Shown: positions 37,104-46,087, counted from the first letter of the stretch. The stretch is 64,000 nt of DNA from Thiodiazotropha sp037384425 (GCA_037384425.1 JARROA010000017.1:1-64000), one strand, 5' to 3'. Notes: a model not told the origin generated them from the sequence alone. Made by a program: numbers and translations.

Positions 37104-38081
37104 ATGAAACGAATCAAGAGCGCTCTTAGCTACAGTCTCTGTCTGACGATCACACTGGGTATTCTCAGTTTCGAGAGCCAGGCAGGCGTCGACCGCAACC
37201 TGGCCTATCCCGCCGCGGGTGTGGAGCCGGACGCCGATGAAGTGGCGAAACAGGTCTACTTCGCCAACCATTTTTATGCCTTCGATAATTTCTCCATCAA
37301 GCGACGCGGGGGCACCCTCAGTGTATTGGTCAACAAGGCCGAGGGCGGCAGCCCCTTGACTACGGCGGTGGAACGCCATCTCAACAACAATTATGCCGCT
37401 GACGATGCCATCCGCTCGCGTGACCTGGCGATCTTCCACTCCGGCAAGATGCGCGGTACCGGCATGCTGGTTACCGAATATGCCGAAGATGATCGAAACA
37501 AGGACTATATGGTGTGGATTCCGAGGTTGCGTAAAATCCGGCGCTTTGCGCAACCGCGCCAGGACGACGCCTGGGGCGGCAGTGTGTTTAGTTTTGGCGA
37601 TGTCACCCTGCGCAAACCCGACGACGAGACGCATGAGCTGCTGGGTAAGAAGAAGCTTCGAACCTGTCTCGGCATGATGGATGCGCTGGAAGGCAAGCTC
37701 TTTCGCTACACGGGACGTGTCCCGGAGCGAAGCTGCCGACATATCGACAAGGAGGTCTATGGCCTCAAGAGTACGACCAAATTCAACGATTGGTGGTATG
37801 ACTATCGCATCAGCTACGTGGATACTCGCAGCTTTGCCGACTATCGCACGCTCTACTACAAGGACGGCAAACTGATCAAGATCATCGACCGTGACTGGGG
37901 GCTGGTGAATACAGAGGGGGAGGGGGATCCCCGGGCGCTGTTCTGGAAATACTGGTACGGTATCGATCTCAGAACCGGGCAGGAGAGTCTTGCGGTCATA
38001 CCTCGCAAAGTGGTCAGCTTCAACAGCGATCTGGACAATGGCTTCTGGACCGAAAGAACCCTGCGTCGAATCAAACGTTGA
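37104..38081 (+). CDS. LolA-like outer membrane lipoprotein-sorting family protein
   Basis: 325 residues from ATG 37104, preceded by AGGGAAC. A signal peptide (ALSYSLCLTITLGILSFESQA) leads to a domain with KDYMVWIPRLRKIRRFAQP, WGGSVFSFGDV, DYRTLYYKDGKLIKIID and a final VVSFNSDLDNGFWTERTLRR. The order matches proteins annotated as outer membrane lipoprotein-sorting (LolA-like fold) in sulfur-oxidising and marine proteobacteria. These are separate from the true LolA chaperone and are often near exporters. It may carry a lipid or lipoprotein in the periplasm; the partner is not visible. Confidence 0.75.
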   Translation: MKRIKSALSYSLCLTITLGILSFESQAGVDRNLAYPAAGVEPDADEVAKQVYFANHFYAFDNFSIKRRGGTLSVLVNKAEGGSPLTTAVERHLNNNYAADDAIRSRDLAIFHSGKMRGTGMLVTEYAEDDRNKDYMVWIPRLRKIRRFAQPRQDDAWGGSVFSFGDVTLRKPDDETHELLGKKKLRTCLGMMDALEGKLFRYTGRVPERSCRHIDKEVYGLKSTTKFNDWWYDYRISYVDTRSFADYRTLYYKDGKLIKIIDRDWGLVNTEGEGDPRALFWKYWYGIDLRTGQESLAVIPRKVVSFNSDLDNGFWTERTLRRIKR

Positions 38082-38106
38082 GAGGCGCGCGCGGGCAGCT
38101 GCGGCT

Positions 38107-38133
38107 TTGACTTGCCGGCAAGCCCTGTATTAG
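38107..38133 (+). promoter_or_regulatory. Candidate promoter for the thrS leader
   Basis: TTGACT and TATTAG are separated by 15 bases; a 17-base spacing gives the weaker TTAGAC. The position fits a leader of about 200 bases before thrS. Confidence 0.35.
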
Positions 38134-38223
38134 ACTTTCATGCCTAGCGCTTTCTCTGACTTAAGCGACTGATTCGTTATACAAATAATTGGTGAATCGG
38201 AGCCGCCAGAGCAGCGGAAAGCG

Positions 38224-38314
38224 ATCCGTCTCGACGGATTAACAAACTGATATACAGGGCCGGCCCTCTCCGGGTGCCGGCCCTTTTGTTTCATGTGGCC
38301 TCTCGTATGGGCCA
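38224..38314 (+). promoter_or_regulatory. thrS leader with terminator-like hairpin
   Basis: Three hairpins precede thrS. The first is ATCCGT-CTCG-ACGGAT (38224-38239). The second is a strong GGGCCGG/CCGGCCC stem (38257-38283) followed by TTTTGTTT, which looks like an intrinsic terminator. The third is GTGGCC/GGCCAC (38295-38314), just before the ribosome site. The arrangement could be a transcription attenuator or a ThrS-binding operator. Alternatively, the second hairpin ends upstream transcription. Confidence 0.45.
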
Positions 38315-38336
38315 CCACTGATGAGGAAGTTGAAGC

Positions 38337-40256
38337 ATGCCAGTGATCTCTCTCCCTGATGGTTCTCAACGCGAATTCGATCGCCCGGTAACGGTTCACG
38401 AGGTGGCCGAGGATATCGGCCCCGGGCTCGCCAAGGCGGCGCTGGCCGGACGTGTCAACGGCAGACTGGTGGATACCTCCTGCCTGATCGAGGATGACAG
38501 CGATGTCGCCATCGTCACCAGCCGCGATGAAGCAGAGGCGCTGGAGCTGCTGCGGCACGATGCGGCTCATGTCATGGCTCAGGCCGTGCAGGAACTCTAT
38601 CCCGGCACCCAGGTCACCATCGGCCCCGCCATCGAGGATGGCTTCTACTATGACTTCGCGCGGGAGGAGCCCTTCACGCCGGACGATCTGAAGAAGATCG
38701 AGCAGCGCATGCACGAGATCGTCAAGCGGGATCTGCCCTTACAGCGGGAAGTCTGGGACCGGCAGGAGGCGATCAAGACCTTCGACACCATCGGTGAGAA
38801 ATACAAGGTCGAGATCATCCGCGAGATCATCCCCGAGGGGGAGGAGGTCTCGGTCTATCGTCAGGGCGACTGGTTCGATGTCTGCCGTGGTCCCCATCTG
38901 CCCAGTACCGGCAAGCTGGGTAAGGGCTTCAAACTGATGAAAGTGGCTGGCGCCTACTGGCGCGGTGACTCCAGCAACGAGATGCTGCAGCGGATCTACG
39001 GTACCGCTTGGCGGGACAAGAAGGAGTTGAACGCCTACCTCCACCGCCTGGAGGAGGCCGAAAAGCGTGACCACCGCAAGATCGGCAAGGCCCTGGATCT
39101 GTTCCATACCCAGGAAGAGGCGCCGGGTATGGCCTTCTGGCACAACAAGGGCTGGCAGATCTACCTGACCATCCAGAACTACATTCGCGAAAAGCTCCGG
39201 CATCACGGATATCAGGAGGTCCACACCCCTCAGGTGATCGACCGCAGCCTGTGGGAGAAGTCGGGTCACTGGGAGAAGTTCAGGGACGACATCTTCGTCA
39301 CCGAGACCGAGGACCGGGTTTACGCCATCAAGCCGATGAACTGCCCGGCCCATATCCAGATCTACAACCATGGCCTCAAGAGCTACCGGGATCTGCCCCT
39401 GCGTCTGGCGGAGTTCGGCTCCTGCCACCGCAACGAGCCCTCGGGTACCCTGCACGGTCTGATGCGGGTGCGCAACTTCGTGCAGGACGACGCCCACATC
39501 TTCTGTACCGAGGATCAGATCCTCTCCGAAGTGCTTGCCTTCAACGATCTGTTGTTCGAGGTCTATCGTGATTTCGGCTTCGACGAGGTACTGGTCAAGC
39601 TGTCCACGCGCCCGGAAAAGCGTGTTGGTTCAGATGAGATATGGGATAAAGCTGAGAAAGCACTTGAAGATGCGCTCAATGAGCAGGGGCTCGATTGGGA
39701 GCTGCAGCCTGGCGAGGGGGCCTTCTACGGACCCAAAATCGAATTCTCCCTGCGCGACTGTCTCAACCGGGTCTGGCAGCTGGGCACCATCCAGCTCGAC
39801 TTCTCCATGCCGGAGCGACTCGGCGCCCACTATATTGCCGAGGACAACAGTAAACAGGTGCCGGTGATGCTGCATCGGGCGATCCTCGGTTCGCTGGAGC
39901 GTTTCATCGGTATTCTCATCGAGCACTATGCCGGTGCCCTGCCGCTTTGGCTGTCGCCGCTTCAGGCGGTGGTGATGAATATCACAGACCGCCAGGCCGA
40001 GTATGTCGAAAGCTGTCTCAAATCCCTGCAAGACAACGGATTTCGCGCTGAATCGGACTTGAGAAATGAGAAGATTGGCTTTAAAATCCGCGAGCACACG
40101 CTGATGCGCGTGCCCTATCTGCTTGTGGTCGGCGACCGCGAGATGGAGGAGGGAACGGTGGCCGTGCGTACGCGCAAGGGCGAAGACCTGGGCTCAATGC
40201 CACTGCAGGACTTCATCGAACGCATGCGCAAAGAGGTCACGGAGCGTGTGAACTGA
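38337..40256 (+). CDS. thrS: Threonine--tRNA ligase
   Basis: 639 residues, standard length. The TGS domain (PVISLPDGSQREFDRPVTVHE) is followed by the editing domain with the zinc/His motif RHDAAHVMAQAVQELYP. The class II catalytic core contains NCPAHIQIYNHGLKSYRDLP, FGSCHRNEPSGTLHGLMRVR and VPVMLHRAILGSLERFIGIL. The anticodon-binding domain completes it. It begins the classic thrS-infC-rpmI-rplT-pheST-ihfA cluster. Confidence 0.98.
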   Translation: MPVISLPDGSQREFDRPVTVHEVAEDIGPGLAKAALAGRVNGRLVDTSCLIEDDSDVAIVTSRDEAEALELLRHDAAHVMAQAVQELYPGTQVTIGPAIEDGFYYDFAREEPFTPDDLKKIEQRMHEIVKRDLPLQREVWDRQEAIKTFDTIGEKYKVEIIREIIPEGEEVSVYRQGDWFDVCRGPHLPSTGKLGKGFKLMKVAGAYWRGDSSNEMLQRIYGTAWRDKKELNAYLHRLEEAEKRDHRKIGKALDLFHTQEEAPGMAFWHNKGWQIYLTIQNYIREKLRHHGYQEVHTPQVIDRSLWEKSGHWEKFRDDIFVTETEDRVYAIKPMNCPAHIQIYNHGLKSYRDLPLRLAEFGSCHRNEPSGTLHGLMRVRNFVQDDAHIFCTEDQILSEVLAFNDLLFEVYRDFGFDEVLVKLSTRPEKRVGSDEIWDKAEKALEDALNEQGLDWELQPGEGAFYGPKIEFSLRDCLNRVWQLGTIQLDFSMPERLGAHYIAEDNSKQVPVMLHRAILGSLERFIGILIEHYAGALPLWLSPLQAVVMNITDRQAEYVESCLKSLQDNGFRAESDLRNEKIGFKIREHTLMRVPYLLVVGDREMEEGTVAVRTRKGEDLGSMPLQDFIERMRKEVTERVN

Positions 40257-40260
40257 GTGT

Positions 40261-40285
40261 AAAGCACCGGTCTACCGGTGCTTTT
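40261..40285 (+). terminator. Intrinsic terminator between thrS and infC
   Basis: AAAGCACCGG, a TCTA loop and the complementary CCGGTGCTTTT, followed by CTACTTT. A partial terminator here would allow separate levels of thrS and infC. Confidence 0.85.
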
Positions 40286-40357
40286 CTACTTTAAGGAACC
40301 TTGAGAACTTGTCTCAAGGCGCCTTATACGAATTTGGACTTTTTGGAGGAACCGGCT

Positions 40358-40876
40358 ATCGCTGCAACAAAAAAGCACCGACTCAACAATGACATTACGG
40401 CCACCGAGGTCAGGCTCATTGGCGAGGACGGTGAACAAATAGGTGTCGTTTCGATTGAAGAGGCCCTTCGGGTCGCCGAAGAAGCGACATTGGATTTGGT
40501 AGAGATCGTGCCGAACGGGGAACCCCCGGTTTGTCGCGTGATGGATTACGGCAAGTTTCTGTTTGAAGCCAAGAAGCAGAAACAGGCCGCCAAAAAGAAG
40601 CAGAAGCAGGTTCACATCAAAGAGATCAAGTTCCGTCCAGGGACGGGAGAAGGGGATTATCAGGTAAAACTGCGCAACCTGATACGTTTCCTCGAAGACG
40701 GGGACAAGACCAAGGTGACCATGCGGTTCCGCGGTCGCGAGCATGCCCATCGCGAGCTGGGTCTGGAGCTTCTGGAGCGGGTCGAGAGCGATCTGGCCGA
40801 ATACGGTCAGGTCGAACAGAAACCCATGATGGAAGGTCGCCAGATGGTGATGGTGCTCAGTCCCAAGAAAAAGTAA
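40358..40876 (+). CDS. infC: Translation initiation factor IF-3, predicted AUC start
   Basis: 172 residues if it starts at ATC 40358. Homology begins at KKHRLNNDITATEVRLIGEDG, and there is no ATG between the SD and this point. A strong ribosome site (GGAGGA) lies 7 bases before the ATC. IF3 rejects non-standard start codons, and E. coli infC uses AUU for autoregulation, so AUC fits the same control. The upstream in-frame start at 40301 would add 19 unrelated residues. Domain contents are normal: the N-domain, a lysine-rich linker (KKQKQAAKKKQKQVHIKE) and the C-domain. It leads the rpmI-rplT unit. Confidence 0.93.
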   Translation: MAATKKHRLNNDITATEVRLIGEDGEQIGVVSIEEALRVAEEATLDLVEIVPNGEPPVCRVMDYGKFLFEAKKQKQAAKKKQKQVHIKEIKFRPGTGEGDYQVKLRNLIRFLEDGDKTKVTMRFRGREHAHRELGLELLERVESDLAEYGQVEQKPMMEGRQMVMVLSPKKK

Positions 40877-40922
40877 CTTTTTTCACGCCCGACGGCGTGA
40901 CCAATTGCGGAGTTAGAAAGCA

Positions 40923-41120
40923 ATGCCCAAGATCAAGACAAATCGCGGTGCGGCCAAACGGTTCAAACGCACTGCATCCGGTTCGTTCAAACGGAACGCC
41001 TCGCATCGTCGTCATATCCTGACGAAGAAGAGCACCAAGCGGAAACGCCAGCTGCGCGCTCCCAACACCATCGCAAAGTCCGACGCGGCCATCGCCCGTC
41101 GCATGATGCCTTACGCTTAA
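40923..41120 (+). CDS. rpmI: 50S ribosomal protein L35
   Basis: 65 residues, standard length, starting PKIKTNRGAAKRFKRTASG and ending RRMMPYA. A hairpin (TCACGCC-CGAC-GGCGTGA, 40883-40900) lies between infC and this gene. The gene precedes rplT, as in E. coli, where L20 represses translation from this leader. Confidence 0.98.
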   Translation: MPKIKTNRGAAKRFKRTASGSFKRNASHRRHILTKKSTKRKRQLRAPNTIAKSDAAIARRMMPYA

Positions 41121-41143
41121 TCTCAACGAATCGGATCTGAACA

Positions 41144-41503
41144 ATGTCAAGAGTCAAACGTGGTGTACAAGCACGCGCCCGTCACAAAAAGGTGCTTGAG
41201 GAAGCCAAGGGTTATTATGGTGCCCGCAGCAAGGTCTATCGCGTCGCCAAACAGGCGGTCATCAAGGCCGGCCAGTATGCCTATCGCGATCGTCGCCAGA
41301 AGAAGCGCCAGTTCCGCGCTCTCTGGATCGCCCGTATCAATGCAGGCGCGCGGGAGAACGGTCTCTCCTATAGCCGCATGATCAACGGCTTGCACATGGC
41401 CAACATCGAGGTCGACCGCAAGATGCTGGCCGATCTGGCGATCCACGACAAGGCGGCATTTAGCGCGCTGGCAGAACAGGCCAAGGCCGCACTCTCCAGC
41501 TAA
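41144..41503 (+). CDS. rplT: 50S ribosomal protein L20
   Basis: 119 residues. It starts SRVKRGVQARARHKKVLEEA, with YRVAKQAVIKAGQYAYRDRR and the RNA-binding core. L20 is needed for early 50S assembly and usually represses its own operon. A strong terminator follows. Confidence 0.98.
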   Translation: MSRVKRGVQARARHKKVLEEAKGYYGARSKVYRVAKQAVIKAGQYAYRDRRQKKRQFRALWIARINAGARENGLSYSRMINGLHMANIEVDRKMLADLAIHDKAAFSALAEQAKAALSS

Positions 41504-41546
41504 CCGCCTGTCGTGAATACCGGTCCCGGCCGGTGGCGACGACGAC

Positions 41547-41590
41547 AAAAAGGGGAAAGGCCTTCGGACCTTCCCCTTTTTTATTGTTTT
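41547..41590 (+). terminator. Intrinsic terminator after rplT
   Basis: A 14-base arm (AAAAAGGGGAAAGG at 41547-41560), a short loop, the complementary CCTTCCCCTTTTTT and a T-rich tail (ATTGTTTT). It separates the infC unit from pheST. Confidence 0.92.
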
Positions 41591-41617
41591 ATTTAACCCC
41601 CGATGTGAGAAGAGCTG

Positions 41618-42646
41618 ATGGAAGAATCCACACTGGATCTTGAAAGCCTGGTAGGCGAGGCGGAACAGGCGATCGCGGCCGCGAACGACCTGCAGGCGCT
41701 GGACCAGGTACGGGTTGGCTATCTCGGCAAGAGTGGGCGCTTGACGGCTCAGTTGAAGCAGCTCGGCAAGCTGCCGCCGGAGCAACGTCCGCAGGCCGGC
41801 CAGACTATCAACAAAGCCAAACAGGCACTGCAACAAGCGATCGAGTCGCGCAAGACGCAGCTGGAGAGCGAGGCGCTGGCCAGCCGGCTCGCTAGCGAAA
41901 CCATCGACGTCAGTCTGCCGGGTCGTGGGCTCTCCCGTGGCGGTTTGCATCCGGTGACGCGTACCCTGGAACGTGTGGAGCGTATTTTCGCGCATGCAGG
42001 CTTCGAAGTGGTTGAAGGCCCCGAGATCGAAGATGACTACCACAACTTCGAAGCGCTCAATATACCGGAACACCATCCCGCGCGGGCGATGCACGATACT
42101 TTTTACTTCGATGCCCATCTGCTGTTGCGGACACACACCTCGCCGGTGCAGATCCGTACCATGGAGCATAGCGGACCGCCGCTGAAGATTATTGCTCCGG
42201 GGCGTGTCTATCGGTGTGACTCCGATCTGACCCACACGCCGATGTTCCATCAGGTGGAAGGGCTGCTGGTGGATGAGAACGTCTCCTTCGCTGATCTCAA
42301 AGGGGTGCTCTACGACTTCCTCAGCAGTTTTTTCGAGCGTGAATTGAAACTGCGATTCAGACCTTCCTATTTCCCCTTCACCGAACCGTCGGCCGAGGTC
42401 GATATCGAATGTGTCATGTGTGGAGGCGAGGGGTGCCGGGTATGCGGCCAGACCGGTTGGATCGAGGTTTTGGGTTGCGGCATGGTGCATCCTGAGGTCT
42501 TCCGACACGTGGGCATCGACAGCGAGAAGTACACGGGCTATGCCTTCGGTGTGGGTATCGAACGTCTGACCATGTTGCGTTATGGCGTCAACGACCTGCG
42601 CCTTTTCTTCGAGAACGACCTACGTTTTCTCAAACAGTTTGCCTGA
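41618..42646 (+). CDS. pheS: Phenylalanine--tRNA ligase alpha subunit
   Basis: 342 residues. The N-terminal coiled coil is followed by the class II core with HPARAMHDTFYF, TSPVQIRTME, GRVYRCDSDLTHTPMFHQVEG and the YAFGVGIERLTMLRYG end. It also has the variant zinc-like cluster CVMCGGEGCRVCG that many proteobacterial PheS proteins carry. It is the catalytic half of the alpha2-beta2 enzyme. Confidence 0.98.
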   Translation: MEESTLDLESLVGEAEQAIAAANDLQALDQVRVGYLGKSGRLTAQLKQLGKLPPEQRPQAGQTINKAKQALQQAIESRKTQLESEALASRLASETIDVSLPGRGLSRGGLHPVTRTLERVERIFAHAGFEVVEGPEIEDDYHNFEALNIPEHHPARAMHDTFYFDAHLLLRTHTSPVQIRTMEHSGPPLKIIAPGRVYRCDSDLTHTPMFHQVEGLLVDENVSFADLKGVLYDFLSSFFERELKLRFRPSYFPFTEPSAEVDIECVMCGGEGCRVCGQTGWIEVLGCGMVHPEVFRHVGIDSEKYTGYAFGVGIERLTMLRYGVNDLRLFFENDLRFLKQFA

Positions 42647-42672
42647 CGGGGCGCTTGGAGAAGCAGCTTATC

Positions 42673-42769
42673 TATAACGCAAAGCACGCAATAAAGCGCG
42701 AAGACCTCAAAGTATTTCGACTAATTGTTCTTTGCGTGCTTTGCGCTTCATTGCGAACTTTGCGTTATA
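42673..42769. repeat. MITE-like inverted-repeat element between pheS and pheT
   Basis: The ends are perfect 12-base inverted repeats (TATAACGCAAAG and CTTTGCGTTATA). The match extends imperfectly inwards to about 40 bases per arm. Within each arm CGCAA-type units recur about every 9-10 bases. A longer member of the family lies at 57167-57390. It splits the usually adjacent pheS and pheT by 154 bases. Confidence 0.85.
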
Positions 42770-42800
42770 AAAATACTTACTTTGAAAAGAACGGTGAGAA

Positions 42801-45179
42801 ATGAAATTCAGTGAAGCCTGGTTGCGCGAATGGGTCGATCCGCCGGTGAGCACACAGCAGCTTGCGGATCAGTTGAGCATGGCCGGCTTGGAGGTCGATT
42901 CGGTAACGCCGGTTGCCGGGGGCTTCAGCGGGGTGGTTGTCGGTGAAGTGATCGAAAAGACACAACACCCCGATGCCGACAAGCTGAGTGTGTGCCAGGT
43001 CAATATCGATGAGGGCGAATCCCTGCAGATCGTCTGTGGAGCACGCAACGTGGCCTCGGGCATGCGGGTGCCGGTGGCCAAAGTCGGCGCCGTGCTACCC
43101 GGGGACTTTAAGATCAAGAAGGCCAAGCTGCGCGGTGTCCAGTCGCTGGGCATGATCTGCTCCGCCAGCGAGTTGGGTCTGGCCGAGAGTTCCGACGGCA
43201 TCATGCCGCTGCCTCAGGATGCTCCGTTGGGCCAGGATCTGCGCACCTATCTGGGACTCGATGACCAGGCGATCGACGTGGATCTGACGCCCGACCGGGG
43301 CGACTGCCTTGGTGTGATCGGTATTGCCCGTGAGGTTGGCGTCATCAACCGCTGCCCGGTCAGCGTGCCGGCCATCGAGCCCGTGCCGTCGGAGATCGAG
43401 GATGCCCTGGAGGTCGATCTGGTCGACGCCGCCGCTTGTCCCCGCTACCTCTGCCGCGTGGTCAGGAATGTGGATGTCAATGCGCCGACCCCGCTCTGGA
43501 TGCAGGAGAAACTGCGTCGCAGCGATATTCGCAGTCTGGGACCGGTGGTCGATGTCACCAACTATGTGCTGTTGGAGCTGGGTCAGCCGATGCACGGCTT
43601 CGATCTGGCCAAGGTCGAACGGCAGATCCGGGTGCGCATGGCGGCAGCCGGGGAGAAGCTGACCCTGATCGGAGGTCAGGAGATCAGCCTGAGCGAAAAC
43701 ACACTGGTCATCGCCGACGCCGAGCGACCGCTGGCCCTGGCCGGGATCATGGGGGGTGAGGGCTCCGCCGTCACCGACAGCACGCGCGATATACTGTTGG
43801 AGAGTGCCTTCTTCGCTCCCGAGGCCATCAGTGGCAAGGCGCGGAGCTACGGTCTGCACACCGATTCATCCCACCGCTTCGAACGCGGTGTCGATCCCCG
43901 ACTGCAGGCGCGCGCCATGCAGCGGGCGACGGCATTGCTGCTGCAAATCGCCGGCGGCGAACCGGGACCTCTGGTGGAGGCTAGCCGGGAGGATTTGATT
44001 CCTGAGCGTCCGCTGATCACGCTGCGTGCCGAGCGGCTGGCGCGGGTCCTAGGGGTCACCATCGAAAGGGTGGAAGTGAAGGAGATACTCGAGCGTCTCG
44101 AGATGACTGTGCAGGAAACCGAGGAGGGCTGGCGGGTACAGGCCCCCAGCTGCCGCTTCGATATCGCTATCGAAGAGGACCTGATCGAGGAGGTCGGCCG
44201 GATCTATGGTTACGAGCGGATCCCGACCCATCGCGGTGCCTTCGCCATCGAGATGCGAGAGGGCGGCGAGGCCCTGTTCAACCTGAGTCTCGCCAAGCAA
44301 TTGCTGGTCTCCCGCGATTATCAGGAGGTCATTACCTACAGTTTTGTCAGTCCCGATATGGCCAGCCTGATCGATCCGGGGAAGGAGGCCATTCAGCTGG
44401 CCAATCCCATTTCCGCCGATATGTCGGTGATGCGCAGTTCGCTCTGGCCTGGTCTGATACAGACGGCGATCTACAATCAATCACGCCAGCAGCCCCGGGT
44501 CAGGATCTTCGAGTCCGGCCTGCGCTTTCTGCGCGAGGGTGAGCAGCTGTCACAACCGCCGGGGCTTGCGGGTCTCGTTAGCGGGTGGCGTGCGCCGGAG
44601 CAGTGGGACACGGGTAGCGACCCGGTCGATTTCTTCGACCTGAAAGGCGATGTGGAAGCACTATTGGCGCTCACCGGCGCAGCCGGGGATTTCGATTTCA
44701 GAGCGGAGACCCATCCGGTCCTGCACCCCGGCCAGTCCGCGGGTATTTTTCTTGCGGATTGCAAGGTGGGTGTTTTGGGCATGCTCCATCCGGAGCTCGA
44801 GCAACGTTTTGATCTGAACGGCGCCACCTATCTGTTCGAACTCGACCTGCAGGCGATCGAGCAGGGACGGCTGCCCAGCTTCGAATCACTTTCCAAGTAC
44901 CCTTCGATTCGTCGCGATATTTCGGTCGTGGTGGAAAATCATGTGACTTTTGAGTCGATTAGGAACGTTATTCGTGAAGCGTCTGGCAAAATTGTTAAAG
45001 ACATTCGCCCATTTGATGTCTATACTGGGGAGAATATAGATTCGGGTCGAAAAAGTATCGCATTAGGATTGATTTTACAGGAAAAATCACACACATTAAC
45101 CGATCCAGAGGTCGATGAGGTGATGCAGGGCATCCTTCGTCGTCTATCCGATGAACTTGATGCAAAGTTGAGAGACTAG
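42801..45179 (+). CDS. pheT: Phenylalanine--tRNA ligase beta subunit
   Basis: 792 residues, normal length. The N-terminal tRNA-binding EMAP-like domain has KTQHPDADKLSVCQVN and CGARNVASGMRVPVAKVGA. Then come the B3/B4 editing domain (VDVTNYVLLELGQPMHGFD), B5, the catalytic-like core and a C-terminal anticodon-binding domain (YPSIRRDISVVVENHVTFES). It forms the tetramer with PheS. ihfA follows after 3 bases. Confidence 0.98.
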   Translation: MKFSEAWLREWVDPPVSTQQLADQLSMAGLEVDSVTPVAGGFSGVVVGEVIEKTQHPDADKLSVCQVNIDEGESLQIVCGARNVASGMRVPVAKVGAVLPGDFKIKKAKLRGVQSLGMICSASELGLAESSDGIMPLPQDAPLGQDLRTYLGLDDQAIDVDLTPDRGDCLGVIGIAREVGVINRCPVSVPAIEPVPSEIEDALEVDLVDAAACPRYLCRVVRNVDVNAPTPLWMQEKLRRSDIRSLGPVVDVTNYVLLELGQPMHGFDLAKVERQIRVRMAAAGEKLTLIGGQEISLSENTLVIADAERPLALAGIMGGEGSAVTDSTRDILLESAFFAPEAISGKARSYGLHTDSSHRFERGVDPRLQARAMQRATALLLQIAGGEPGPLVEASREDLIPERPLITLRAERLARVLGVTIERVEVKEILERLEMTVQETEEGWRVQAPSCRFDIAIEEDLIEEVGRIYGYERIPTHRGAFAIEMREGGEALFNLSLAKQLLVSRDYQEVITYSFVSPDMASLIDPGKEAIQLANPISADMSVMRSSLWPGLIQTAIYNQSRQQPRVRIFESGLRFLREGEQLSQPPGLAGLVSGWRAPEQWDTGSDPVDFFDLKGDVEALLALTGAAGDFDFRAETHPVLHPGQSAGIFLADCKVGVLGMLHPELEQRFDLNGATYLFELDLQAIEQGRLPSFESLSKYPSIRRDISVVVENHVTFESIRNVIREASGKIVKDIRPFDVYTGENIDSGRKSIALGLILQEKSHTLTDPEVDEVMQGILRRLSDELDAKLRD

Positions 45180-45182
45180 GAT

Positions 45183-45482
45183 ATGGCATTGACCAAAGCC
45201 GATATGGCAGCCAAGCTGTTCGAAGAACTGGGGCTGAACAAGCGTGAAGCCAAAGAGATGGTAGAGATGTTTTTCGAGGAAATCCGCCAGTCACTGGAAC
45301 ATGGACGTCAGGTAAAGCTTTCCGGTTTCGGCAACTTTGACCTCAGAGAGAAGAAGCAGCGCCCCGGACGAAATCCCAAAACCGGCAAAGAGATTCCGAT
45401 CTCCGCAAGACGTGTTGTGACCTTCCGTCCCGGGCAAAAACTCAAGGCACGAGTAGAAGCTTATGCTGGATCCGAGCAGTAG
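45183..45482 (+). CDS. ihfA: Integration host factor alpha subunit
   Basis: 99 residues. MALTKADMAAKLFEELGLNKREA and the DNA-bending arm FGNFDLREKKQRPGRNPKTGK with the intercalating proline are typical of IHF alpha. It sits directly after pheT, the conserved place for ihfA in gammaproteobacteria. Confidence 0.97.
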   Translation: MALTKADMAAKLFEELGLNKREAKEMVEMFFEEIRQSLEHGRQVKLSGFGNFDLREKKQRPGRNPKTGKEIPISARRVVTFRPGQKLKARVEAYAGSEQ

Positions 45483-45822
45483 TAACATCGATCTGCCCGC
45501 TATCCCGGGCAAACGCTATTTCACAATCGGCGAAGTCAGCGAGCTCTGCCAGGTCAAGCCCCATGTGCTGCGCTACTGGGAGCAGGAGTTTCCCCAGCTT
45601 AAACCGGTTAAAAGGCGGGGTAACCGGCGTTACTACCAACGCCATGACGTGTTGATGATCCGGCAGATCCGCAGTCTGCTTTATGAGCAGGGATTCACCA
45701 TCGGCGGTGCCCGCCAGCAGCTTTCCGGCGAAACGGCAAAAGAGGATCTGCAGCAGAGCCAGCAGATCATCAAGCAGTTGCGCAGTGAACTCGAAGAAGT
45801 CCTGCAAATCCTCAAGCGATAG
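45463..45822 (+). CDS. MerR family transcriptional regulator
   Basis: 119 residues, overlapping the ihfA end by 20 bases. The winged helix-turn-helix is plain (KRYFTIGEVSELCQVKPHVLRYWEQEF and RRYYQRHDVLMIRQI), followed by a short coiled coil. No effector-binding cysteines or domain are present. It is the usual downstream partner of ihfA in proteobacteria; its regulon is unknown. Confidence 0.93.
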   Translation: MLDPSSSNIDLPAIPGKRYFTIGEVSELCQVKPHVLRYWEQEFPQLKPVKRRGNRRYYQRHDVLMIRQIRSLLYEQGFTIGGARQQLSGETAKEDLQQSQQIIKQLRSELEEVLQILKR

Positions 45823-46047
45823 GCATCCACTCCTTTCCGTCTGCAACCCCCGCCAATGGGAAAACGGCCTGTTAGCCGGAAAGGCGAGGGATCTGCCCAG
45901 GACATTCCATAGTTTATGACCTTTCAGATTAAGAGCCTGCATGGAGCCACAGTCGATTCCTGGAGCCACAGTTTTACACCACTTCCGGGCGCGAATCGAA
46001 AGCTGAGGCATTCGCCAGTCCCGCTGTCAGAAAGGACGCAAACCGAA

Positions 46048-46076
46048 TTGACATCAGCCGCTTAAGTGCCTAACAT
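46048..46076 (+). promoter_or_regulatory. Promoter of tRNA-Pro
   Basis: A perfect -35 TTGACA (46048-46053), a 17-base spacer and a -10 TAACAT (46071-46076). The tRNA begins 11 bases later. The 265 bases between the merR gene and the tRNA hold no gene that I can support. Confidence 0.8.
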
Positions 46077-46087
46077 TGCCGCTCTTT

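Noticed and set aside
38134..38336. T-box or leader-peptide control of thrS
   Set aside because: No T-box consensus and no short ORF rich in Thr codons was found; only hairpins can be supported.
41147..42508. Minus-strand frame of 453 codons opposite rplT/pheS
   Set aside because: It spans two certain genes and their terminator in antisense.
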